This document shows, one piece after another, positions 8,374 through 16,328 of a stretch of 35,379 bases of DNA. This stretch comes from Rhizobiaceae bacterium. GTDB taxonomy: Bacteria; Pseudomonadota; Alphaproteobacteria; Rhizobiales; Rhizobiaceae. The notes under the pieces are model-generated. The model made no database searches. It saw only the letters and a list, made by a program, of their open reading frames with translations, and was not told the origin of the DNA. A program made the position numbers and the translations under genes. Positions within the stretch are counted from its first letter, which is position 1, and every line of letters starts with the position of its first letter. The stretch covers positions 1 through 35,379 of the forward strand of contig JAESUH010000177.1 in NCBI GenBank assembly GCA_016763155.1, written 5' to 3'.

Positions 8374-9260
8374 TTGCCACCCTTGGCTACACTGGAGCCA
8401 GTATTCTTTTTTTGCGACTTATCATCATAGACCACAAATGGCCGCTCATCATCGGTAATCACAGTTACCTGACGGGTATCATCATCATCGTGCAAATCCT
8501 TGCCGCCAAGCACAAAGTGGCGCAGCACGCCGCCAAAGGCTTCCTCAAGATTGGCTTGGGTAAAAGTGGTTTCTGTGGGTCCATAGGCAAGCACTGTGCC
8601 CTTAACTAAAACTGTGCGATCGCAAAATTCCGGGACTGAGCCCAGATTGTGGGTAGCAACCAGCATTACCCGCCCCTCATCGCGCATCTCTCCCAGTAAC
8701 TGGATGATCGCGTCTTCGGTTTTTACGTCAACGCCTGTAAAGGGCTCGTCGAGCAGGATAACTTGACTGTCCTGAGCCAGGGCTCGCGCCAGGAAAACTC
8801 TTTTTCTTTGTCCGCCGGAAAGTTCACCAATCTGGCGATCATGAAATTCTTTCATCCCGACCCGGTCAAGTGCGGTGGCGACCGCTTCATGATCTACGGC
8901 TCTTGCGATGCGCATAAAATTCATGTGGCCGTAGCGCCCCATCATCACCACATCTTCCACCAATACGGGGAATGACCAGTCTACCTCTTCGGCCTGAGGT
9001 ACATAGGCAACGATGTTATTTTTAAGGGCCGCTTTTACCGTATGACCAAGGATTGAGATTTCGCCTTTGGCAGCGGGAACAAACCCCATCAGGGCTTTAA
9101 AAATAGTAGATTTTCCTGCTCCGTTAACACCAACCAGTGCGGTGATTGTGCCGGTAGGAATTTCAAAACTTGCATCATGAAGGGCTGTAAGCCCGTTCTT
9201 GTAGGTAACGGTTACGTCTTTAATGCTGATGCCGATGGTTTCAGAACTTTGTGCGGGCAT
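8370..9260 (-). CDS. sitB: Manganese/iron ABC transporter ATP-binding protein SitB
   Basis: 296 residues. Walker A is 'GVNGAGKST' (44-52), the Q-loop region reads '[14 protein letters not shown]', the ABC signature is 'LSGGQRKR', Walker B is 'VILLDEPF' and the switch His is in 'VATHNLG'. The '[10 protein letters not shown]' stretch is typical of the Mn/Zn/Fe chelate importers. A charged C-terminal tail of some 50 residues (with '[10 protein letters not shown]') extends beyond the core fold. It powers import through SitC/SitD. Confidence 0.93.
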   Translation of the reverse strand: MPAQSSETIGISIKDVTVTYKNGLTALHDASFEIPTGTITALVGVNGAGKSTIFKALMGFVPAAKGEISILGHTVKAALKNNIVAYVPQAEEVDWSFPVLVEDVVMMGRYGHMNFMRIARAVDHEAVATALDRVGMKEFHDRQIGELSGGQRKRVFLARALAQDSQVILLDEPFTGVDVKTEDAIIQLLGEMRDEGRVMLVATHNLGSVPEFCDRTVLVKGTVLAYGPTETTFTQANLEEAFGGVLRHFVLGGKDLHDDDDTRQVTVITDDERPFVVYDDKSQKKNTGSSVAKGGK

Positions 9261-9268
9261 GGAGTTTC

Positions 9269-10168
9269 CTATTTCGGCTGGCCGGTGAGGCCCGCAGCGA
9301 TGGTTTCAGAAGTGACGCGCAGAAGATCGAGATAGGTCGGTACTTTGCCATCCGCCTTGGTCAGGGAATCCACATAAAGCACGCCGCCAAAAATTGCGCC
9401 GGTCTCTCGTGCTACTTGTTCTGCTGGCGCACTGCTTACTGTGCTTTCACAAAAGATCGCCCGGATATTATGTTCACGTATCCCGTCGATAACCTTGCGA
9501 ACTTGCTGCGGCGTGCCAGTTTGATCGGCATTTATTGGCCACAAATAGAGTTCCTTCATATTATAATCCCGGATCAAATAACTAAAAGCTCCCTCGCAGG
9601 TAGCAAGCCAGCGTTCGTCATCCGGCACCGCCAGAATGGCGTCGCGCAGGGGTGTGATTGCAGTAGTTAATTGTCCTTTGTAGCGTTCGGCATTGGCACT
9701 ATAAATCTCGGCATTTTTCGGGTCGTATTTGGAAAATGCATCGCGGATATTGTCCACATAGATAAATGCGTTTTCAAGCGACATCCAGGCATGGGGGTTT
9801 GGTTTGCCGTCATAGGCTCCCTCGGTAATGCTCATGGGAACAACACCATCTGTTAGGGTAACGCTTGGCACATCGCGGAGGTTTGAGAAAAATTGTTCGA
9901 ACCACAATTCCAGATTAAGGCCATTCCAAAGAATTAAATCAGCATCCTGTGCCCGCAAGATATCGCGCGGGGTGGGAGAGTATCCGTGAATCTCGGCACC
10001 GGGCTTGGTAATCGATTCCACTATTGCAGCATCTCCGGCCACATTAGCTGCCATATCGGCAATCACTGTGAAGGTGGTGATCGCTTTTAATTTATCTCCA
10101 GCCAATGCTGAATTTATTACGGAAAATAGAAGGAGCAGGGAGCAAATCAAAAATCGAAGGGGTTTCAT
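9269..10168 (-). CDS. sitA: Periplasmic manganese/iron-binding protein SitA
   Basis: 299 residues with a cleavable signal peptide ending near '[10 protein letters not shown]' (about residue 23). It is a cluster A-I (ZnuA/PsaA/SitA/YfeA) binding protein. All four expected metal ligands are present: His61 (GAEIHGY), His126 (NPHAWMS), Glu192 (TCEGAFSY) and Asp267 (YVDSLT). The His/His/Glu/Asp set favours Mn2+ or Fe2+ over zinc, and there is no His-rich loop of the ZnuA kind. It is the first gene of sitABCD and is preceded by a promoter with metal-regulator-like sites. Confidence 0.94.
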   Translation of the reverse strand: MKPLRFLICSLLLLFSVINSALAGDKLKAITTFTVIADMAANVAGDAAIVESITKPGAEIHGYSPTPRDILRAQDADLILWNGLNLELWFEQFFSNLRDVPSVTLTDGVVPMSITEGAYDGKPNPHAWMSLENAFIYVDNIRDAFSKYDPKNAEIYSANAERYKGQLTTAITPLRDAILAVPDDERWLATCEGAFSYLIRDYNMKELYLWPINADQTGTPQQVRKVIDGIREHNIRAIFCESTVSSAPAEQVARETGAIFGGVLYVDSLTKADGKVPTYLDLLRVTSETIAAGLTGQPK

Positions 10169-10200
10169 AAGACGTCTCTTAAACTGTGAACTAGTTTCTA

Positions 10201-10229
10201 TCCTTATGAGAATGATTCTAAACTGTCAA
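10201..10229 (-). promoter_or_regulatory. Candidate sitA promoter with an overlapping Fur/Irr-like palindrome
   Basis: On the minus strand a perfect -35 TTGACA lies at 10224-10229. With a 17-base spacer the -10 would be TAAGGA at 10201-10206, which is weak. Inside the spacer sits the perfect palindrome AGAATCATTCT (10209-10219), within TTTAGAA-TCA-TTCTCAT. This matches the left half of the rhizobial Irr iron control element (TTTAGAA-N3-TTCTAAA) fully and the right half at five of seven bases; it is also Fur-box-like. A regulator there would block RNA polymerase. The identity of the regulator is inference. Confidence 0.5.
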
Positions 10230-10234
10230 CCTAA

Positions 10235-10257
10235 TTGCAAATGCGAATGAGTTGCAA
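10235..10257. promoter_or_regulatory. Paired TTGCAA element upstream of the sitA promoter (Mur/Fur-like)
   Basis: Two copies of the self-complementary hexamer TTGCAA occur at 10235-10240 and 10252-10257, separated by 11 bases that include ATGCGAATGAG. TGCAAAT/GCGAAT-type elements are known in front of alphaproteobacterial manganese uptake genes controlled by the Fur homologue Mur. Its place just upstream of the -35 fits regulation of sitABCD. The assignment rests on resemblance and position only. Confidence 0.4.
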
Positions 10258-10340
10258 CTACGGATTTTCATATATTGCGACACTGACTGGTCAGGCTTGC
10301 AGATTGTTTAGCAATGAAACGTAGGTCTTAGGCTCACGCC

Positions 10341-11606
10341 CTACTGATCGAACCGCGAAACTTTATAAGGGGAGAGATCAATATTACTCTTTCTGTTTTC
10401 AATCATATCAGCGATCATGCGTCCGGTTTTTGGCCCTCCGGTTAAACCAATATGTTGGTGCCCAAATGCCGCAAATATCGAATTCTCCTTGTTAACCGGA
10501 CCTATCACCGGAACAGAATCTACCGTCGCCGGCCGATGCCCCATCCACTCGATAATTTCATCATATTTGATGCCAGGAATTGCCTGAAGAATTTGCTTCT
10601 TCAACAGCGCAAACGGTGCCTTGCTTGGGGGAGCGTCCAGCCCGCCAAATTCAACAATTCCCGCACAGCGCAGACGACCTTCCATCGGCGTGACTACAAA
10701 TTTTCCTGATACAAGCATAATCGGAGATTTAGGCATTACGGACGGGTTGACCAATTCGATGTGATATCCGCGCTCGCTTTCAAGTGGGACGTTCACTCCG
10801 AATTTTTTGGCTAGCGGTCCAGACCAAACACCTGCGGCAAGTACGACATGATCACAGGCAACCAAGCCTTCGCTGGTGCGAACCCCAACTACTTTTCCCT
10901 GATCGCTTTCCACGTCCAGCGCCTTCGCAATAACGATTTCGCCACCCTCGGATTTTACGTGATCCGCCAATGCGCAAACATATTTTCCAGGGTCAGTAAT
11001 ATACCCATGATTGGTTAGGCGGATGGCGAACTTTTTGTCGTTGGAAAAAACAGGGTCATAAGCGTTTAACGTGTCCGCGTCGAACTCGTCCCATTCAAAA
11101 CCACACTCCTTGCGCAAGTCCCAGCCAAACCGTTCTTTCTCAAAATCGGCGCGACTATCATAGACAAATACATAGTCAGATGGCTTGAGCCATTTTTCTG
11201 CGCCGGTTCCGCTGGCAAGTGCCAGATGTTGTTCGTAGCTATCATGGAGTATCGCGCTCAGTGCTTTGACTGCACTTCGGGTATCTTTAACATTGGCGCG
11301 GGAAAGATAGCGCAACAGCCAAGGCAATAGTTTGGGTAAATAAGACCATCGCAGGAATAACGGGCTGTCGGCACGCATCAACATGCCGGGTGCATGTTTC
11401 AGCATACCCGGCTCGTTTACGGGAATGACTGCACTGGCCGCCAAAACCCCGCCATTGCCAAAGGAAGCGCCGGCGGCAGGGCCTTCCAGATCAATCAAAA
11501 CCACATCATGGCCATCCCGCTGCAACCAGATGGCTGTGGAGACACCAATAATTCCAGCACCTATGATGGCAACTTTTTTTCGGGTCTCGGAATTTGTATT
11601 TTTCAA
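10341..11606 (-). CDS. D-amino-acid dehydrogenase-like FAD oxidoreductase (DadA family)
   Basis: 421 residues from a TTG start at 11606, which is supported by GGAGG (plus-strand CCTCC at 11615-11619) eight bases upstream; no suitable ATG is nearby. The FAD-binding N-terminus reads 'VAIIGAGIIGVSTAIWLQRDGHDVVLID', followed by 'GASFGNGGVLAASAVIPVNEPG', typical of DadA. A C-terminal 'GHRPATVDSVPVIGP' and 'FGHQHIGLTGGPKTGRMIADMI' complete the family fold. Members oxidise D-amino acids or related N-substituted amino acids at the membrane. It stands alone and diverges from the FAD hydroxylase at 11951. The substrate is not defined. Confidence 0.88.
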   Translation of the reverse strand: MKNTNSETRKKVAIIGAGIIGVSTAIWLQRDGHDVVLIDLEGPAAGASFGNGGVLAASAVIPVNEPGMLKHAPGMLMRADSPLFLRWSYLPKLLPWLLRYLSRANVKDTRSAVKALSAILHDSYEQHLALASGTGAEKWLKPSDYVFVYDSRADFEKERFGWDLRKECGFEWDEFDADTLNAYDPVFSNDKKFAIRLTNHGYITDPGKYVCALADHVKSEGGEIVIAKALDVESDQGKVVGVRTSEGLVACDHVVLAAGVWSGPLAKKFGVNVPLESERGYHIELVNPSVMPKSPIMLVSGKFVVTPMEGRLRCAGIVEFGGLDAPPSKAPFALLKKQILQAIPGIKYDEIIEWMGHRPATVDSVPVIGPVNKENSIFAAFGHQHIGLTGGPKTGRMIADMIENRKSNIDLSPYKVSRFDQ

Positions 11607-11950
11607 CCGTCAGGCCTCCATGCAATCAGGGCATCATATTCCAATTATGGTTTCATGAAACCGTTTGCTTGTCGATTGATTTCCTGATGAAGGCTAGTCA
11701 ATTAAGGCTGCCACAGATCAAGCAAACATGGATTTGTTGATGCCGCTGTTTATTTGCATTTTTGCTATAAAATATATTGTTCCCATGCATCCAAACATAT
11801 AGAAAGTCTATTAGTGAATTTGTTAAGTGTTTTAGTTTTCCAACGAAACGATGCTATCTGTTTTGTATGTTCGTTCGAATCTAAACATCACTTTTTTCAG
11901 TATGTTAGATGATGAATTTGCACGGTTAGAATTTTTAGGCGAGGGATATG
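11607..11950. promoter_or_regulatory. Divergent intergenic region with a perfect 14-base palindrome
   Basis: 344 bases between two divergent flavoprotein genes with no supported reading frame. The perfect palindrome GGTTTCATGAAACC is at 11649-11662, 43-56 bases upstream of the TTG start of the DadA-like gene, a good place for an operator. The rest is AT-rich and should contain both promoters, but I could not pin down -35/-10 boxes with confidence. GAGGGA at 11941-11946 serves the downstream start. Confidence 0.45.
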
Positions 11951-13555
11951 ATGTCAGAATCAGCGCAATATGATGTGGTTATTATCGGTGGAGGCCCTGT
12001 TGGTATGGGGCTGGCAATTGAACTTGGCCAGCGCGGTATTCGTACCGCAGTGGTGGAACGTTATGATGCTCCGCAGCTCATTCCAAAAGGCCAGAATCTA
12101 ACCCAGCGTACCACCGAACATTTCCACTTTTGGGGTGTTGAAGATGAAATTCGCGCAGCCCGCACTGTCCCGCGCGAGTCGGACCGTGGCGGCATGACAT
12201 GCTATGGTACTCTGCTCACCGATTATCACCATGATTGGCTAATGCGCGAAGCCGTGCGCCCTTATTATTTCACCGACAATGAACGCTTGCCTCAATACGC
12301 AACCGAGCAGGTTTTGCGCCGCCGGGTAGATGAACTTGAAAGCGTTGATCAGTTCATCGGATGGGATGCAAAGGCGATTGAGGAGAGTGACGGCAAGGTA
12401 ACTGCAGAAATCCAAAGCCGCTCAACCAATGAGATCAAGAAGATTACCGGCAAATATCTGGTTGGCTCAGATGGAAGTAACTCGGTAGTGCGTGAAGGCT
12501 CCGGCATTGTCCAATCCATGTCCAATCACGATAAATTAATGGTGCTTCTGGTCTTCAAATCCGAAGCATTGCATGAGCTCCTCGAACGATATCCCGGCAA
12601 ATCTTTTTACAATGTTCTAAGCCCTGAACAGGAAGGATACTGGCTGTTTTTCGGTCGGGTAGATTTGGGTACGAACTGGTTTTTCCATGCCTCCGTTCCT
12701 CGCGGAACCACAAAAGATAATTTCGATTTCAAAGCCTATTTGCATAAAGCCGTAGGCAAGGAATTCGACCTGGATATCGAACGGGTAGGATTTTGGGATT
12801 TGCGCGTATCGATCGCGGAAAACTACAAAAATTCCAGGGTATTTCTGGCAGGCGATGCAGCTCACAGTCATCCACCATATGGTGGTTTCGGCATTAATAC
12901 AGGGTTTGAAGATGCCCGAAATCTTGGTTGGAAACTGGCTGCGGTGCTTCAGGGCTGGGGTGGCCCAGAGCTACTTGATAGCTATGATCAGGAACGCCGC
13001 CCGGTATTTGAATCCACCGCCCGCGACTATATCGAAAACTACATCGAAACCGACCGCGAATTTCTCCGTGATTTCGATCCAAAAAAAGATAAGAAAGCCT
13101 TCGAAGCCGCTTGGTCAGGGCGCACCACAGGTACCGCAAAAGATGTGGCAAACTTTGAACCCCATTATGAAGGGTCCGACGTGGTTTTTGGGCCGGAAAA
13201 TGGCAAGACCAGCGCAGTTGGGAAGCACGTGTTCACGGCGAGAACCGGTCACCATTTAGCACCTCAACCCTTATCCAACGGGCACAATATCTTTGAGGAG
13301 CTTGGCAAAGGATTTACGCTAATCGCGTTTGACGCTGATAGTGAAGTCGTATCAGCATTCAAAACTATTGCGGACGAATTGCAAATTCCGCTCAAGATCA
13401 TTCGCGATACATTCGAAAATGAGCGCAAGCTATATGAATGTCGTATGATTCTTGTTCGCCCTGACCAATTTATCGCCTGGAGCGGAGATGAACTGGATCA
13501 AGACGTTCATGCAATTCTCCGGCAGGCCTGTGGTTATAAAGATACGGCCAGCTAA
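11951..13555 (+). CDS. FAD-dependent aromatic hydroxylase (PHBH-type class A monooxygenase)
   Basis: 534 residues from ATG 11951; an ATG one codon earlier is possible, but the GAGG at 11941-11944 is better spaced for 11951. Features: the dinucleotide-binding 'VVIIGGGPVGMGLAIELGQRG' (GGGPVG at 13-18), the 'GSDGSNSVVREG' FAD/NAD motif, and 'GDAAHSHPPYGGFGINTGFEDARNLGWKL', the GD motif of p-hydroxybenzoate hydroxylase relatives. A C-terminal thioredoxin-like extension (from about residue 400) occurs in phenol and resorcinol hydroxylase-type members. It hydroxylates an aromatic ring with NAD(P)H and O2. It could feed the gentisate-type dioxygenase upstream, but the substrate is unknown and no operon links them. 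Confidence 0.85.
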   Translation: MSESAQYDVVIIGGGPVGMGLAIELGQRGIRTAVVERYDAPQLIPKGQNLTQRTTEHFHFWGVEDEIRAARTVPRESDRGGMTCYGTLLTDYHHDWLMREAVRPYYFTDNERLPQYATEQVLRRRVDELESVDQFIGWDAKAIEESDGKVTAEIQSRSTNEIKKITGKYLVGSDGSNSVVREGSGIVQSMSNHDKLMVLLVFKSEALHELLERYPGKSFYNVLSPEQEGYWLFFGRVDLGTNWFFHASVPRGTTKDNFDFKAYLHKAVGKEFDLDIERVGFWDLRVSIAENYKNSRVFLAGDAAHSHPPYGGFGINTGFEDARNLGWKLAAVLQGWGGPELLDSYDQERRPVFESTARDYIENYIETDREFLRDFDPKKDKKAFEAAWSGRTTGTAKDVANFEPHYEGSDVVFGPENGKTSAVGKHVFTARTGHHLAPQPLSNGHNIFEELGKGFTLIAFDADSEVVSAFKTIADELQIPLKIIRDTFENERKLYECRMILVRPDQFIAWSGDELDQDVHAILRQACGYKDTAS

Positions 13556-13590
13556 ATTGTGTCTCTACGAATTTTAAGGTCATTGGCAAT

Positions 13591-13651
13591 CATATGGCAA
13601 AGGGCGATATCCCTTTGACCATATGACCAACTCAGCCCTAAGAAATAGGGC
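13591..13651. terminator. Two stem-loops between convergent genes, likely bidirectional termination
   Basis: Hairpin 1: arms CATATGGCAAAGGG (13591-13604) and CCCTTTGACCATATG (13611-13625), with loop CGATAT and a single bulged base. Hairpin 2: GCCCTA-AGAAA-TAGGGC (13635-13651), a perfect 6-bp stem. They lie between the hydroxylase stop and the rsgA stop, which converge. T-rich sequence follows only at 13674-13685, inside the rsgA end, so the first hairpin is not a textbook intrinsic terminator; it may protect mRNA ends instead. Confidence 0.6.
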
Positions 13652-13674
13652 GCATAATCAACACTGAACCGCTT

Positions 13675-14724
13675 CTATTTTTTTGTTTCTTGTTTGACGC
13701 GCTTTGTCAATCTTCCGAATATTTTGTCCCGAGCACGACGCTCCGTCAGGCTTTCCGTGTTTAAATTATCCTCTGCGAGAAGTTTTTTCCATCGTTGCAG
13801 ACGGTTTTCATCAAGTTCACCGGCTTTAACAGCCGTGCTTATCGCACATCTAGGTTCCGTTTCGTGCGCACAGTCACGAAAATGGCAGGATTGTGCCAAT
13901 TTGGTAATATCGGCAAATACTTCCCCCAACCCGGCTTTCACATCTGTCAATTGGAGTTCACGCATTCCCGGTGTGTCCAAAAGCCAGCCGCCGGTGTGCA
14001 GAAGATGCAATTCACGGCTCGTCGTGGTGTGACGCCCTTTGGCATCATCCTCTCGAACATCCCGCGTTGCAATCTGCTCCATGCCGGTAAGAGTATTGAT
14101 AATGGTAGATTTTCCGACGCCAGAAGACCCGACGAATGCAACAGTTTGACCCTTCCCACACCACGGGAGGAGGCGTTCTACATCCTCAGCATCCCGAGCA
14201 TCCAATGTAAGCACTGTTAGATTTGGCAGCAATTTTTCGGCATCTTCTTCATAATCCTGCGGCACATCTGTCAAGTCAGCTTTGGTGAGGACAAGCACTG
14301 CAAGAATGTCGGCATCAAGCGCCAATGTGAGGTAGCGTTCCAATCGCGCTACATTGAAGTCCTGATTGCATGAGGACACAATAAAAAGCGTATCAATATT
14401 AGCGGCAATCAGCTGAATTTTTCTGCCGGTTCCCGGTGCAAACCGCTTGAACAGGCTTTTTCGGTCCAACAGGCGTTGTGGTTGAAGGGTTTCGCTATCA
14501 ATCAACAACCAGTCACCAACAGTGGCTTGTGCTTCATCATCACCATCCTCATCGTAGAAAGGTGGAACAAGGCAATCCAGAGTAGGGCCTACCACGCGCA
14601 AATTATTGCGATGAACCTCGGCGACTTTTACAGGGGTTTGTGTATCCAGGTCTGCTGGATCGAGTTGTGAAGAATAAAAAGTATCCCAGCCAAGATCGGC
14701 CAGTTCGGAAATTTTATATGTCAT
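13675..14724 (-). CDS. rsgA: Ribosome small-subunit-dependent GTPase A (RsgA/YjeQ)
   Basis: 349 residues from ATG 14724 (GTGAGAG just upstream); an ATG nine codons earlier is less well supported. The circularly permuted GTPase order is clear: G4 'TKAD' (147-150) precedes G1 'GSSGVGKS' (199-206) and G3 'DTPG' (250-253). An N-terminal OB-like segment precedes the GTPase domain. The C-terminal zinc knuckle is Cys280-x4-Cys285-x-His287-x5-Cys293. RsgA acts late in 30S subunit maturation. It is a single gene, convergent with the hydroxylase, and shows no functional link to its neighbours. Confidence 0.95.
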   Translation of the reverse strand: MTYKISELADLGWDTFYSSQLDPADLDTQTPVKVAEVHRNNLRVVGPTLDCLVPPFYDEDGDDEAQATVGDWLLIDSETLQPQRLLDRKSLFKRFAPGTGRKIQLIAANIDTLFIVSSCNQDFNVARLERYLTLALDADILAVLVLTKADLTDVPQDYEEDAEKLLPNLTVLTLDARDAEDVERLLPWCGKGQTVAFVGSSGVGKSTIINTLTGMEQIATRDVREDDAKGRHTTTSRELHLLHTGGWLLDTPGMRELQLTDVKAGLGEVFADITKLAQSCHFRDCAHETEPRCAISTAVKAGELDENRLQRWKKLLAEDNLNTESLTERRARDKIFGRLTKRVKQETKK

Positions 14725-15365
14725 TGATCTCTCACTAGTTTCTGCGCACATATTTATATGTTTCCGCAGAGAAATTCCAATCTTACGCGAAGCCCCCGCT
14801 GGATGTAGAGGTTTTCGGTGTCAATGAGGTCAAGAGAACTCAGACAAACAATTCCCGGCGCTCACGAAGCTATACAGCCAGAACACACGGTTCGCTTTCT
14901 AATCTCTTACCTCAGAGGGAATTTCAACGACAATCATAAAATTTCCTTTTCAGCTTTTTGTTCGAAAAAAGATATAACGCCTGTGTTGCACTATTCAATA
15001 GAACTTCTGTGCACAGCGACAAAAGGTTCGAAGCAGCCATTCGCCAATAGGACCATACTAACTGATATTGTCCTATACAAGGCGTCTGCTAACCTTCATT
15101 TAAGTCAGTATTTTTTGACGTGAAGCTGCAAACCCGTAGCTTAGTGTTTGAAAATGATGAGGATGCAGGAAAGTAACGGAGATCACTTCAATTTTTAACC
15201 ATTAGCATATTGAGGTAATTGACGATTTTATCAAATATATTGCATCTTGGAAAAAATTGCCTTGCCAAATTCTCAGATACCGGTACCTTTTATGAATCTC
15301 AATTAATGAGATTATTGTCTGAATTCCACATATTCAGGCAATTGACCAAAGGGAGGAAGTATCGA
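14725..15365. other. Long intergenic region upstream of the TAXI transporter, with inverted repeats
   Basis: 641 bases between divergent rsgA and the TAXI binding-protein gene. I see no convincing gene; a 101-codon frame at 14818-15123 (GTG start) lacks a ribosome binding site and recognisable composition. Two perfect inverted repeats stand out: ATAGGAC (15047-15053) with GTCCTAT (15070-15076), and AATCTCA-ATTAA-TGAGATT at 15295-15313. The second lies about 55 bases before the TAXI start, so it is a candidate operator. CTGAAT (15319-15324) and ATTCAG (15332-15337) form another short pair. A small RNA cannot be excluded. Confidence 0.4.
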
Positions 15366-16319
15366 ATGAAAAGACTTTTCACATCAATGGTTTTGGGGTT
15401 GGGCTTAGGCCTGGCGGCAAGTGCAGCCACAGCGCAGACGGTAGGAATTGCCACCTCAAATCCCGGATCACTATTTCATAACATTGGCACAGCAGTAGCA
15501 AATGCAGCCAATAAGGCCGGGTTGAATACCACTATTCAGCCAGCAACGAGCCCCAACCAGTTCATTCCCTTCCTGAATTCAGGCGGAATAGAATTCGGCG
15601 TCGCGAATTTACAAGAAGTGAACTATTCAATTAATGGCGATGCCTGGTGGAAGGGTGTCAAAAACCCGAATATCCGCATTGTTGGCATGTTGATGCCTTT
15701 GCGTGAAGCGATTTTTGTTCGCGCTGATAGCGATATCAAAACTCTTGCCGATCTTAAAGGCAAGCCGATGACTGATGGCTATACTGCACAAAATACTATT
15801 CTGCCTCAGTTGGACGCAATCTATTCCACTGCTGGTATGAGCCGTGATGACGTCACGAAAGTGAATGTGACTTCCGTGGTTGCAGGCGTGAATGCTTTCA
15901 TGGCAGGCGATACCGTCGGGTTCATCTTTGCCCATGGTGCCGGCAAGGTGCGTGAAGCTCACGCAGCAGTTGGCGGTTTGCGGGCATTGCCAATAGCTGA
16001 TGCCAGTGACGCAGGTCTTGCCAAAGCACGTGCCCATTGGCCAACCGCTTTCTTCACCAAGATTGCAAAAGGTAAATCACCGGGCGTGTTGGAAGACGGT
16101 ACTTTTATCGCTTTCCCTCAGGTAGTATTTACCCATTCAGGCGTTTCAGATGATGTTGTCTATGCCATGGCCAAAGCCATGCATGAAGGCAAGGATGCTA
16201 TGGTTTCCACCTTTGGTGCGTTCCGTGGTTTCAATCCAGCCAAGATGAAAGGCGACCCAGGCGTTGCTGAATTTCATCCTGGCGCATTGCGCTTTTTCAA
16301 AGAAATTGGTTTGAAATAA
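15366..16319 (+). CDS. TAXI-family TRAP transporter solute-binding protein
   Basis: 317 residues from ATG 15366, fixed by GGGAGGA at 15351-15357; a reading-frame extension to 15219 has no such site. The signal peptide 'MKRLFTSMVLGLGLGLAASA' ends near 'ATAQT'. The mature protein starts 'VGIATSNPGSLFHNIGTAVANAANKA', the TAXI (TRAP-associated extracytoplasmic immunogenic) pattern, with 'GVNAFMAGDTVGFIFAHG' later on. TAXI proteins deliver organic acids such as glutamate or 2-oxoglutarate to a fused permease; the ligand is unknown here. The permease gene follows after nine bases. Confidence 0.92.
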   Translation: MKRLFTSMVLGLGLGLAASAATAQTVGIATSNPGSLFHNIGTAVANAANKAGLNTTIQPATSPNQFIPFLNSGGIEFGVANLQEVNYSINGDAWWKGVKNPNIRIVGMLMPLREAIFVRADSDIKTLADLKGKPMTDGYTAQNTILPQLDAIYSTAGMSRDDVTKVNVTSVVAGVNAFMAGDTVGFIFAHGAGKVREAHAAVGGLRALPIADASDAGLAKARAHWPTAFFTKIAKGKSPGVLEDGTFIAFPQVVFTHSGVSDDVVYAMAKAMHEGKDAMVSTFGAFRGFNPAKMKGDPGVAEFHPGALRFFKEIGLK

Positions 16320-16328
16320 GGGCGTTTC

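Noticed and set aside
14818-15123. 101-codon open frame in the gap upstream of the TAXI gene
   Set aside because: GTG start without a ribosome binding site, no recognisable domain, and composition unlike the neighbouring genes.
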